A stretch of 64,000 nt of DNA from contig JAAXOC010000052.1 of NCBI GenBank assembly GCA_014237145.1, forward strand, positions 1-64,000, in the 5' to 3' direction. Both the position numbers and the translations under genes were made by a program. The notes under the pieces were generated by a model, which was not told the origin of the DNA, did not search any database, and worked only from the letters and a program-made list of their open reading frames with translations. Shown one piece after another: positions 28,157-36,610 of this stretch. Each line of letters starts with the position of its first letter. Positions within the stretch are counted from its first letter, which is position 1. This DNA comes from ANME-2 cluster archaeon. GTDB lineage: Archaea; Halobacteriota; Methanosarcinia; Methanosarcinales; Methanocomedenaceae.

Positions 28157-28591
28157 ATGTTCAGCGACGAGACAGCTACCGTGGGTCTGCCCATGAGGAT
28201 GGTAGTGCTTACTATCGTCGGAATGGCCGGGCTTGCTGCCATGATAATTTTCATTGGTGACATGAGCCTGGTGCCAAAGACCATGCATGCCGATATCACC
28301 GGTATTGATAACATCACAACAAGTAGTGTGTTACATGTCAACAACGGTACTAAGAACGTCACTATCCGTGTAATTGATGTAGATGGCGGGCCTGTGGTGG
28401 GCGCAACTGTCGTTTTCTATGGTTTACATACTTCTGCTTCAGGTATTACTGATAGTAACGGAAATGCCCTGGTCAATATTGATACATCTTCTTTCAGTGT
28501 TTCAGGTGAAGGATACCTGAAACTGTCAGCTAAAGCTAGTGGTTTTGTTGATTACAAGAACGATTTTGCACTAAAAGTGGTAGATAGTTAA
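28157..28591 (+). CDS. Pilin-like protein with Ig-like domain, second of three
   Basis: A 144-residue paralogue in layout of the preceding gene: leader 'MFSDETATVGLP', hydrophobic helix 'MRMVVLTIVGMAGLAAMIIF', then an Ig-like domain ('VDGGPVVGATVVFYG...GITDSNGNALVNI'). Start ATG lies 2 bases after the preceding stop, implying coupled translation. The three proteins share G-x(2-5)-P-[ILM]-x-[ILM]-V-V at the helix start, a possible processing signature. Function in a pilus-like assembly is inferred from layout. Confidence 0.65.
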   Translation: MFSDETATVGLPMRMVVLTIVGMAGLAAMIIFIGDMSLVPKTMHADITGIDNITTSSVLHVNNGTKNVTIRVIDVDGGPVVGATVVFYGLHTSASGITDSNGNALVNIDTSSFSVSGEGYLKLSAKASGFVDYKNDFALKVVDS

Positions 28592-28599
28592 CGCTTCAT

Positions 28600-29295
28600 C
28601 TATGAAGTGTCGGACTGCCTGTTGGTCATTATGAACTTTGCGATCACAGCAGAAGCGAACAGTATTGCCAGCCCGGTAGGATAATACGTGGACCGTATGA
28701 TGTCCCACCTGTCGGCCCAGACAAGATAGCCTGTTATAATAAGTGCAATGGATGCAACTATACCTGAAAGTTCTACAGGTACATTGATATTGCCTATGGT
28801 TATCTTGTCCATATTTTCCTGGCGCTGTAATCTCTTTCTCGTGTCTTTCAGTTCTTTCCTGAGCGTTTCGATCTGGGAGTTGTGCGCATTGTTTATCGAT
28901 TCCACTGAGGCAGATGTGTCTTTCTTCAGGCTCGTCTGATGTCCACCCAGTTCTTCGATCCTGCTACTGGCAGCCTGTAATTCCTGCCGCAGAGCATCCA
29001 CGGAACTGTTAAGCTCTGTAAGTTCGTCCGACTTTATTGCGACAAGGTCGCTTGTCAGTTTTTCAATGACATCATGCAGCTCTTTGAATTCAGCTTGTAG
29101 ATCCTTGAATTCAGCCCACAGATCATCTATATCAGGGTCTGTCCACGGGATATTTCCAGATAATTCCTGAGCAGTCTTGATGTAATCATCCTTACTGGTT
29201 GACAATCTCCGCTCAACTGCACGCAATCGCCTATCGATACTTCGTACGCTCTGGTCAAATGACTCTATCCTTCCGTAAACATCTGTTTTTTCCAT
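28600..29295 (-). CDS. Coiled-coil membrane protein
   Basis: A 231-residue protein with a long N-terminal heptad-rich coiled coil (about residues 5-160, repeated 'AEFKDLQAEFKELHDVIEKL' style) and two C-terminal membrane helices (near 170-190 and 203-222). The coiled coil should lie in the cytoplasm. It sits between pilin-like genes but on the opposite strand, so a link is not certain. A similar but shorter TM plus coiled-coil protein occurs at 51264. Function unknown. Confidence 0.65.
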   Translation of the reverse strand: MEKTDVYGRIESFDQSVRSIDRRLRAVERRLSTSKDDYIKTAQELSGNIPWTDPDIDDLWAEFKDLQAEFKELHDVIEKLTSDLVAIKSDELTELNSSVDALRQELQAASSRIEELGGHQTSLKKDTSASVESINNAHNSQIETLRKELKDTRKRLQRQENMDKITIGNINVPVELSGIVASIALIITGYLVWADRWDIIRSTYYPTGLAILFASAVIAKFIMTNRQSDTS

Positions 29296-29334
29296 GGACT
29301 CAACCTGTGGGCAATCTAAAACATCAAAAGATAA

Positions 29335-30633
29335 ATGCTTTGTCCTCTTCTTTCGAACTCTGGTGTTAATTTGTGGAAAGATGAAAATGGTATTGATACT
29401 ATTCCACTAAAACTGGTAGTCTACCTGGCCCTGGTTGGAATTATCATTGCACTTGCGGCAATTGGCCTGAAGAATGCAGGACCGCCAATGGATGGCGCTT
29501 TAATGGAGCGTCAGCTGGGGGAGGTTAAATCCGGTATTGAACTTATGCAGTCAGGATATGCCAGGGACCTGTCAGACCCGTACACTGCCACCGGCAATAC
29601 CAGGAGCTTTGACCTAGTGCTGCCTGAGCGCCTGGAATACCTGTCATTCGGGGCAGACCCTGACCCTGACAACAATGGCATTCTGACCGATACACCGCCG
29701 GGTCTGGTGACAGATAACGGTGACGTGATCTACTATAAGTTGAGGGGCGACGGCAAGAGGTTGGTTAAACTCAAGGATTCTATCCACATTCGCGAAGGCG
29801 AACTGGTAGACGGCCGCTGGTCTCCCAGTGTAGTGGACGGACTGGGGCAGGCGTTTGTGCTCACAGGCGGCAGCCAGTCTGTGACTTTTGAACTGGTCTA
29901 TGACAGGGGCACTACATACACACTTTCACACCTGAGTGATAATCTTGATGTATACATAAATCCTGATAATGATGGCGGGCTGCCCCATGGCTTGTTTGTA
30001 TCGGTAAATCCGGATTCTTTCCCTGCTGATGATGTTACTGAAGGCAGTGTCACGGTACAGTTGGTCGACAGCCAGGGTCGGTGGGTACAGGAAATGGGAA
30101 GGACTGTAAACCTGACCAGCAGCAGGGGCAACCTCAGTGCCGCGCAGGTGGTTACTAATGCACACGGCAGCGGCAGCGTGATGCTGACTTCAGGAGAACT
30201 GGGTCTGGGTGTGGTCACAGCACAGTCCCCTGGACTCCATAACGGAACAAGCGAAGTTGCATTCACACCGCCGCCTCTGGTAATAGAATTTAATGAATGG
30301 ATAAATTCATCAAAAAAAACTGATCCTGACTCGGAACTGGCAGCCCGGTTTTGGATTGAACACAACACTTCTTATAGTGTAACCCTGACCGGATGGGCCA
30401 CGGAAGCCCACTGGCTCACAAGGCCAGAGGAATGGGCAATCGGCAAGATCGAGATCGATGGTGTGGTTCTGGATGAAATAGAAGTGGCCGGTGGGTCAAG
30501 AATAGATGTGCCTTTCGGGGATGTACTGCTTAGTGAAGGTAAACATACCCTAAGGGTTACTATGACAAATGATTTAAATATCCTCTGGGGAGAGGACAGG
30601 AACCTGTATGTGGAACAGGTGGAGTTTTCTTGA
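29335..30633 (+). CDS. Large pilin-like surface protein, third of three
   Basis: Up to 432 residues from ATG 29335; a TTG at 29371 ('LWKDENGIDT') is an equally good start and matches the leader of the other two. After 'DENGIDTIPLK' comes a single helix 'LVVYLALVGIIIALAAIGL', then about 380 exposed residues with an Ig/invasin-like region ('PDSFPADDVTEGSVTVQLVD', 'GNLSAAQVVTNAHGSGSVML') and a C-terminal jelly-roll-like segment. Such archaeal proteins often neighbour TadA/TadC-type pilus machinery; a TadC-like gene is 6 kb downstream. Role is inference. Confidence 0.65.
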   Translation: MLCPLLSNSGVNLWKDENGIDTIPLKLVVYLALVGIIIALAAIGLKNAGPPMDGALMERQLGEVKSGIELMQSGYARDLSDPYTATGNTRSFDLVLPERLEYLSFGADPDPDNNGILTDTPPGLVTDNGDVIYYKLRGDGKRLVKLKDSIHIREGELVDGRWSPSVVDGLGQAFVLTGGSQSVTFELVYDRGTTYTLSHLSDNLDVYINPDNDGGLPHGLFVSVNPDSFPADDVTEGSVTVQLVDSQGRWVQEMGRTVNLTSSRGNLSAAQVVTNAHGSGSVMLTSGELGLGVVTAQSPGLHNGTSEVAFTPPPLVIEFNEWINSSKKTDPDSELAARFWIEHNTSYSVTLTGWATEAHWLTRPEEWAIGKIEIDGVVLDEIEVAGGSRIDVPFGDVLLSEGKHTLRVTMTNDLNILWGEDRNLYVEQVEFS

Positions 30634-30747
30634 AATGTGTTGGAAATAGATTTAACTATAATTCCACATATTTTTAATTTCGGGCGTATATGGATATGAT
30701 CTATTTATCAGGAATCCATAAATATATGTTCAAACATATGTTTAACT

Positions 30748-30963
30748 ATGACAACCAAAACAATCACTATCCGGGAAGATGTTTACAGGATGCTCCTGTC
30801 CATTAAGGGAACCAGGGAGAGTTTTAGTAATTTTTTTGAGAGGATGGTAATATCCAGGCGGAATCTGGATAAATTAAAAGAACTTCGTGGTTTTGTTGAG
30901 GTCAAAGACAAAGATGCCCTGTTGAAAGAGCTGTCTGAAAAAAGAGAGGAGATACGATATTGA
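30748..30963 (+). CDS. vapB: VapB-type antitoxin (DUF217 family)
   Basis: A 71-residue protein beginning 'MTTKTITIREDVYRMLLSIK', a ribbon-helix-helix/AbrB-like N-terminus typical of archaeal DUF217 antitoxins, and an acidic C-terminal tail that would wrap the toxin. Its stop overlaps the toxin start (TTG at 30960) by four bases. Binds and silences the PIN toxin and represses its own operon in known pairs. Confidence 0.87.
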   Translation: MTTKTITIREDVYRMLLSIKGTRESFSNFFERMVISRRNLDKLKELRGFVEVKDKDALLKELSEKREEIRY

Positions 30964-31337
30964 TCCTTGTGGATACCGATGTCCTTATCGAGATATTTGA
31001 CAGGAATTCGGAAAAAGGTGATAAGGCACTGAAGAAGATAGAGAAGACTGGAGAAGATATCACCACTACCTCTTTGAATCTGCATGAGATCCTGTACGGT
31101 CTGTATAAATATACCGACCGTGCAAAACTCGAAAGGATACTGGTGCTTGATGTTGTTGAGTTCACAAAGGATGATGCAGTTCTTTCCTCAAAACTCGAAG
31201 TCGAAACAGAGAAGAAGGGGAAAAAGGTTCCCAGGTTTGATACCATGATTGCGGCGGTTGCCATTAATAGGGGATTTAAGTTGTTTACTTTTAACAGGAA
31301 GCACTTTGAGGGATTTGGGGATTTGACGCTGGTTTGA
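30960..31337 (+). CDS. vapC: VapC-type PIN-domain ribonuclease toxin
   Basis: A 125-residue PIN domain. Acidic metal ligands are visible: Asp in 'ILVDTDVLIEIFD', Glu in 'TSLNLHEILYGLY', Asp in 'PRFDTMIAAVAI', and a following polar site 'LFTFNRKHFEGF'. VapC toxins cut tRNA or rRNA when released from VapB. TTG start overlaps the antitoxin stop, as usual for the operon. Intact as read. Confidence 0.9.
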   Translation: MILVDTDVLIEIFDRNSEKGDKALKKIEKTGEDITTTSLNLHEILYGLYKYTDRAKLERILVLDVVEFTKDDAVLSSKLEVETEKKGKKVPRFDTMIAAVAINRGFKLFTFNRKHFEGFGDLTLV

Positions 31338-31545
31338 TTGGATTATTTTTATTTGCTTAACAGTGCCAGACATGCGGCGGCCTGGATAATGAAGCTACCG
31401 AACGAAGCTTCAGGAGAGCGGTGGGGGTTTTGTGATTAGGATTTATCATTTATAACTACGAACCAATTTGAAGTCTAAACAATATTTATAAAGTCCCCCA
31501 CCAATATTCCATTTAACAACCCTTTCCCCATCCGGAGTAATTACC

Positions 31546-34500
31546 ATGAACTCAAACAAGCTCGCCCCAATAATAATATCCCTGTTAGCCATCTCCCTCA
31601 TACTGCTGCTGGTCTTCCCCACCATCACCCAACCCATTTCAAACCTCATCAACCAGCCCGCCCATCCATACGACCCAACAGCCACCTACACAGGCAGCGA
31701 CCTGCTCATCCTGGCCCCTCGCGTAATGTTCACAGGCGGCGAATCAGCCGTCACCATAGCAGCCACAGACAAAGGCGCACCTGTAGAGCAGAGTATCAGC
31801 TTCATGCTCGTGGACGCTGCCGGAGTGGCGACCACACTCACAAAGGGCTCAACCGGTCCCACAGGTCATGCTGTGGCAACCTTTGACGTGCCAGAACTTG
31901 AGCAGGGTACCTACACTCTGGTGGCACAGCCCGCAGGTTCCAATGCCACCTTCAACGGCAGTGTCAGGATCGCAAACAGCAGCGCCCTGTTCCTTGAGAC
32001 TGACAAGCCCATCTACAAACCCGGCCAGACCATCCACGGGCGCATCCTGTCCCTGAACAACAACCTAATACCAGTATCATGCCAGTGCATAATTGAAATA
32101 TCGGATGCCAAAGGCATCAAGATATTCAAGGAGACCCTGGACACCAACGAATACGGCGTAGCATCCTTTGACATGCCCCTTGCAAGCGAAGTGAACCTCG
32201 GTACCTGGAAGGTCAAAGCCGAAATGGGCCAGGCCAAGACCCAGCTTGACCTGAGGGTCGAGAAATACGTACTTCCCAAGTTCCAGGTCGATGTGACCAC
32301 ACCCAGGAACTGGTTCCTGGTGGATGACCCCATCACCGGCACAGTAGATGCAAACTACTTCTTTGGCAAGCAAGTGGAAGGCAGGGTCAGTGTAGTTGCC
32401 TCCAGATACGTTGGAGTGTGGGAGGAATATGCCACATATGAAGTGGACCTGGAAGACGGGTCCGCAGAATTCGAACTGCCGGAAGCCGGATGGGTAGCCG
32501 GCACCTACGGTGCCGGGGGAATGGGCAGCCTGACCCTGAACATCTCGGTGACAGATACCGGGAACCACACCGAAACCACTACCAAACTGTTAAAGATCAC
32601 AGAATCACCTGTAGTACTCCAGATCATACCCGAATCCAGGCTGGTCAAGCCAGGCATGCCCTTTAATATATTGATTGTTACCGAAACCCCTGACGGAGAA
32701 CCCCTGGAACAGGAAGTAGAGATAGAGCTTGAATTTGTAGATACGAACTACAATTACCAGACCCAGTCCTCCACCGTGACCACCAGTAACGGTGTAGCAC
32801 TTGCCGAATTCCAGGCACCTGAAGATGTCCGGAGCGCAAATATCCAAGCCAGTTCCGGCGATGCATCCCAGAGCATGAACCTTGGTGCCGTTTATTCGCC
32901 AAGCGGCAGTTTCCTGCACCTGGTACAGGATGGCGGCGGCACCCCTAAAGTTGGAGATACCATCAGTTTCATTGTTTACAGTACCAACCCGGGTACTGTC
33001 TATTATGATATCGTAGCTGGCGGCAGGACAGTATTCTCTGCCACAAGCAGTGAGCGCAACATCAGCCTTACAGTCACACCCCAGATGAGCCCAAAAGCAA
33101 AAGTTGTGGCATACATCATCAATCCCAACAGCGAAGTATCGGCAGACACCCTGCCATTTGACGTGATAATGGAAGCACCTGTTGACCTGCAGGTTTCGTT
33201 CGACCAGGATGAAGTTGAACCCAGCGGCGATGTGAGTGTGAATTTCGATGCAGGCTCCAGGTCAATGATAGGATATTCCATAGTGGACGAATCAGTGTTC
33301 GCCCTAAGCGAGGGCAGGTTGAACCTCCAGCAAGTATTTAACGAACTGGAGCAGCGGTTCATGGAACCCCAGGCCGAAGCACATCCCCAGTACTGGACCC
33401 CGGTTCCAATGGGTGCACAGGATATTATCGAAGATGCTGGCCTGCAGGTGCTTAAATCCCCTAACCTTGAGGTACCTGAACAGGTACACGAACCGGAAGT
33501 AGAAGGTGGGATGGGAAAAGGTGGTTTCTTTGGAGATGTGATGATGGTGGAAGAGGCCATGGACGCCGCTGCTCCCATGGAGGGACCAGTAGAATCTGCT
33601 ACCGGGGTGCCACAGGCCGAATCCGATAGCGGTCTGGCCGAAGTGGAGCGGGTCAGGCAATTCTTCCCAGAGACCTGGGTATGGGAGCCTGAACTGATCA
33701 CCGATGACAGCGGCATGGCAGAAGTTGACCTGAGCGCCCCTGATTCCATTACAACATGGAGACTCCATGCAGTTTCCTCATCCCCTGATGGTTTTGGCAT
33801 TGCAGAGACCGGCCTGAAGGTGTTCCAGGACTTCTTTGTAGACCCTGACCTGCCCTATGCAGTGACAAGGGGAGAGGAGTTCCCTGTCACTGTACAGGTG
33901 TATAATTACCTGGATAAGGAACAACAGGTGACTGTTACACTGTCCGGCACCAACTGGTTTGATATTATCGGCAGCAGTAACAGCCAGATAAGCGTCCCTG
34001 CCAACAGTGTGCAGCCTGTCAGCTTCACCATCAGGCCCACACAGGTAGGTACACAACTGGTAGAGATCACAGGCCAGACCACGTCCCGCGCTGATGCTGT
34101 AAAGAAAGAGATCATCGTTGAGCCTGAGGGGACCCAACGTGAGATAGTGATAAACGGCATCCTTCAGGACCAGGATGTGATACTGGATGCGGTCCTGCCA
34201 CATGGTATTGTCGCCGATTCGGGGAAAATACTGCTTAGCTTCACCCCATCCCTGGTGGCGCAATCCATCAGCGGCGTGGACGACCTGCTGGGTATGCCTT
34301 ACGGCTGCGGTGAGCAGAACATGATGTTCTTCGCCCCGGACGTGGAGATACTGCGATACCTGAAAACATCCGGCCAGACCAATCCCGAGATACAGGCCAA
34401 AGCCGAGATGTTTATCATTACCGGGTACCAGCGTCAACTGACCTACCAGCACAGGGACGGTTCGTTCTCGGCATTCGGGGACAGCGACCCTATAGGCAGC

Positions 34501-35736
34501 CTATGGCTTACCGCTTTTGTGCTCCAGTCCTTCAGTAGTGCCAGGGATGTGACCACCATAGATGATTCGGTACTGGACGGGGCTGCTGACTGGATCATGT
34601 CTAACCAGAACCAGGATGGTTCCTGGGACCAGATAGGGTTCGTGCACCACCAGGAGATCTTAGGTGGAATGAGCGGCAAGTACTCGCTAAGTGCTTACAC
34701 GGCACTATCACTGCTGGAATACGGCAGAGCTAGTGGCCCGCTTGACAATGCACAGGAATACCTGGAGGATAACCTTGACGACCAGCAGGACGACCCCTAT
34801 GCACTGGCACTGGCTGCACTGGTACTGGAACGCATGGGCAGCGACCGGGCAGATGATGCGCTTGACATGCTTATGGATCTGGCACAGCAGGATGAGAACG
34901 GCATGTACTGGGAACTGGAACCAAGTGTGGAACCCAGGGGAATGTACTGGCAGCCTCCTTCCAGCAAGAATGTTGAAGTGACTGCATACGGCGCACTTGT
35001 ACTTATCGAGCACAGGGATGCCAGGGCCAATGAAGTCCTGAAATGGCTATCTGCTCAGCGCAACAGCCTGGGCGGATATGGCAGCACCCAGGATACGGTA
35101 TTGGCATTCAAGGCACTGATGACGGCAGCCGCCACCCAGGCAAAGGACACGGATGCAACGATAACTGTCACGGCAGATGGTAAGAAGATCACACAGGTCA
35201 GCGTGGATGCCGGTAACTATGATGTGCTGCAGATTGTGGAAATCCCTGGATCCGCAGAATTAATTACACTGAGTATATCAGGCAAGGGCGACATTAATTA
35301 CCAGCTTGTCAAGCGGTTCAATGTGATACTGCCTGTTGAACCCGTATTCACTGACCTGGAATTCGAAGTGGAGTACGATGCTACGGATGTGGCAGTGAAC
35401 GACATTGTTGATGTTCATGCAAGGGTTAACTACACTGGAAGAGCCAATTCAACAGGCATGCTTATCCTGGATGTGGCAGTACCTACAGGCTTTGCTCCAG
35501 TGGTATCTACACTGAATGAATTAAAAACGGATGGTCTTATCAGCAGGTACGAGATAGCGGGCCGCAAGATCATCCTGTATGTGGATGACCTGCCAGGAGG
35601 TGAGGAACTTTTGTTCGATCTTCAGGTGCAGGCACAGTTCCCTGTAAAGGCTATAATACCTGACAGCAGTGCCTACTCCTACTATAATCCAGAGATAAAG
35701 GCAGAGTCCAGAGGCCGGGAGATCGTGGTAGTATAG
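31546..35736 (+). CDS. Alpha-2-macroglobulin / complement C3-like thioester protein
   Basis: A 1396-residue surface protein with an N-terminal membrane helix (about residues 9-28), then macroglobulin domains. MG2 carries 'ETDKPIYKPGQTIHGRI'. An acidic, Pro/Gly/Met-rich insert (about 600-700) sits in the position of a bait or linker region. The next domain has 'PDSITTWRLHAVSSSPDGF', strikingly like animal complement and TEP proteins. The thioester motif 'PYGCGEQNMM' places Cys921 and Gln924 for an intramolecular thioester. The TED helices include 'GGYGSTQDTVLAFKAL', and the end (about 1265-1396) looks like the receptor-binding MG8 domain ('SAYSYYNPEI'). The protein could trap proteases or tag intruding surfaces. 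No PbpC, the usual bacterial partner, is adjacent. Confidence 0.93.
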   Translation: MNSNKLAPIIISLLAISLILLLVFPTITQPISNLINQPAHPYDPTATYTGSDLLILAPRVMFTGGESAVTIAATDKGAPVEQSISFMLVDAAGVATTLTKGSTGPTGHAVATFDVPELEQGTYTLVAQPAGSNATFNGSVRIANSSALFLETDKPIYKPGQTIHGRILSLNNNLIPVSCQCIIEISDAKGIKIFKETLDTNEYGVASFDMPLASEVNLGTWKVKAEMGQAKTQLDLRVEKYVLPKFQVDVTTPRNWFLVDDPITGTVDANYFFGKQVEGRVSVVASRYVGVWEEYATYEVDLEDGSAEFELPEAGWVAGTYGAGGMGSLTLNISVTDTGNHTETTTKLLKITESPVVLQIIPESRLVKPGMPFNILIVTETPDGEPLEQEVEIELEFVDTNYNYQTQSSTVTTSNGVALAEFQAPEDVRSANIQASSGDASQSMNLGAVYSPSGSFLHLVQDGGGTPKVGDTISFIVYSTNPGTVYYDIVAGGRTVFSATSSERNISLTVTPQMSPKAKVVAYIINPNSEVSADTLPFDVIMEAPVDLQVSFDQDEVEPSGDVSVNFDAGSRSMIGYSIVDESVFALSEGRLNLQQVFNELEQRFMEPQAEAHPQYWTPVPMGAQDIIEDAGLQVLKSPNLEVPEQVHEPEVEGGMGKGGFFGDVMMVEEAMDAAAPMEGPVESATGVPQAESDSGLAEVERVRQFFPETWVWEPELITDDSGMAEVDLSAPDSITTWRLHAVSSSPDGFGIAETGLKVFQDFFVDPDLPYAVTRGEEFPVTVQVYNYLDKEQQVTVTLSGTNWFDIIGSSNSQISVPANSVQPVSFTIRPTQVGTQLVEITGQTTSRADAVKKEIIVEPEGTQREIVINGILQDQDVILDAVLPHGIVADSGKILLSFTPSLVAQSISGVDDLLGMPYGCGEQNMMFFAPDVEILRYLKTSGQTNPEIQAKAEMFIITGYQRQLTYQHRDGSFSAFGDSDPIGSLWLTAFVLQSFSSARDVTTIDDSVLDGAADWIMSNQNQDGSWDQIGFVHHQEILGGMSGKYSLSAYTALSLLEYGRASGPLDNAQEYLEDNLDDQQDDPYALALAALVLERMGSDRADDALDMLMDLAQQDENGMYWELEPSVEPRGMYWQPPSSKNVEVTAYGALVLIEHRDARANEVLKWLSAQRNSLGGYGSTQDTVLAFKALMTAAATQAKDTDATITVTADGKKITQVSVDAGNYDVLQIVEIPGSAELITLSISGKGDINYQLVKRFNVILPVEPVFTDLEFEVEYDATDVAVNDIVDVHARVNYTGRANSTGMLILDVAVPTGFAPVVSTLNELKTDGLISRYEIAGRKIILYVDDLPGGEELLFDLQVQAQFPVKAIIPDSSAYSYYNPEIKAESRGREIVVV

Positions 35737-35808
35737 AAAATTTAGAAGGTACTGATCGCTGGCGTGCGCAGGAATATGAGTATATGGAGTTGTGCCATGT
35801 GTACTGTA

Positions 35809-35835
35809 ACAAACCCGCAAAATAAGCGGGTTTGT
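35809..35835. terminator. Strong bidirectional hairpin terminator
   Basis: A perfect 10-bp stem, ACAAACCCGC (35809-35818) with GCGGGTTTGT (35826-35835), loop of seven A/T bases, lies between the macroglobulin gene and the minus-strand RelE fragment. Confidence 0.6.
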
Positions 35836-35957
35836 TTACTTATATACGTTCTTTCTGTGTCCGATTCGCAAGATCAATACTTCAGATTTTGTCTTCGTGT
35901 AAATCGCAAGGTAATTACCAACTCGATATTTTAACAATCCTTTAAATTGCCCCTTTA
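35836..35957 (-). pseudogene. RelE-type toxin C-terminal fragment cut by an insertion sequence
   Basis: The minus strand reads 'VKGQFKGLLKYRVGNYLAIY' then 'TKTKSEVLILRIGHRKNVYK' and TAA, the C-terminal half of a RelE-family toxin with the conserved 'GHRKxVY' end. Upstream, at 35958, sequence switches abruptly to an IS terminus ('caggctgtcccaaaaac'). The N-terminal half is lost, so it is inactive. Confidence 0.8.
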
Positions 35958-36540
35958 CAGGCTGTCCCAAAAACAACTTTTTACGACACCTTGAATTTCT
36001 GAGAATTTTCAACACACGAAATTAACATCTTAATATCCCTAAATTTTGTGCATACCTACATGGAAATCCACATATTTTACCGAAAGTTCACCAAAAACGT
36101 GTTTTAAAACACCAATTACAACATTTTTCGTGCCCACTACGAACTGATTTACCCCCTGAACCCCGTTTTTCAGTATTTCTTTCAAGTTTTTATCTTCCCT
36201 TTTCACAAACCCCTCAATCTTCCCAATATTATGCACAATACACATCATCAGAAATTCCACATTTGCTTTTTCCCCATTTCATTGAGTGTTCTCCTTGCCT
36301 GAAAGTTTAATTCAAAATGGTGTGTTTTGATGTGCACATTTTTGCTTCCCTTTCTTGCATTCACGTATTGTGCCATATAACCCTGCAAACTGTCGAGATA
36401 CTTTCTGGCAACTTGTCCATAGATATCTTGGGCAAGTATCTCCTGCTCAAGATCTTCGATGCCGTTTATTCGATCGTCGTTTATATCAATTTCAACAATC
36501 AATTTTCGTTTAGCCATATGCAACTAAGTTATCCATGTTT
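35958..36540 (-). pseudogene. Transposase C-terminal remnant with one IS end
   Basis: Two frames (36248-36523 and 36039-36260) together give a broken protein ending 'ARRTLNEMGKKQMWNF' then 'EFLMMCIVHNIGKIEGFVKR', the terminal pattern of IS1182/ISNCY-like DDE transposases ('E..L.C.AYN..K'). The left terminus 'caggctgtcccaaaaacaac' at 35958 matches the ends of the MITE at 59661-59808. The catalytic N-terminal region and other end are gone. Family assignment is tentative. Confidence 0.6.
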
Positions 36541-36610
36541 TTATTGAAAAGTGTTACGAATTGATTTAAAATGGATACTGTACCCGGGTAAAAACTTGTC
36601 CCAATTTTTT

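Noticed and set aside
29898-30368. 156-aa frame opposite the large pilin-like gene
   Set aside because: Shadow of the + strand gene; Ser/Pro/Leu-rich composition typical of antisense frames.
33003-33800. 265-aa minus frame within the macroglobulin gene
   Set aside because: Antisense shadow; the + strand carries clear domains throughout.
36317-36547. 76-aa + strand frame near the IS remnant
   Set aside because: Opposite strand to the transposase remnant, no RBS and no recognisable features.
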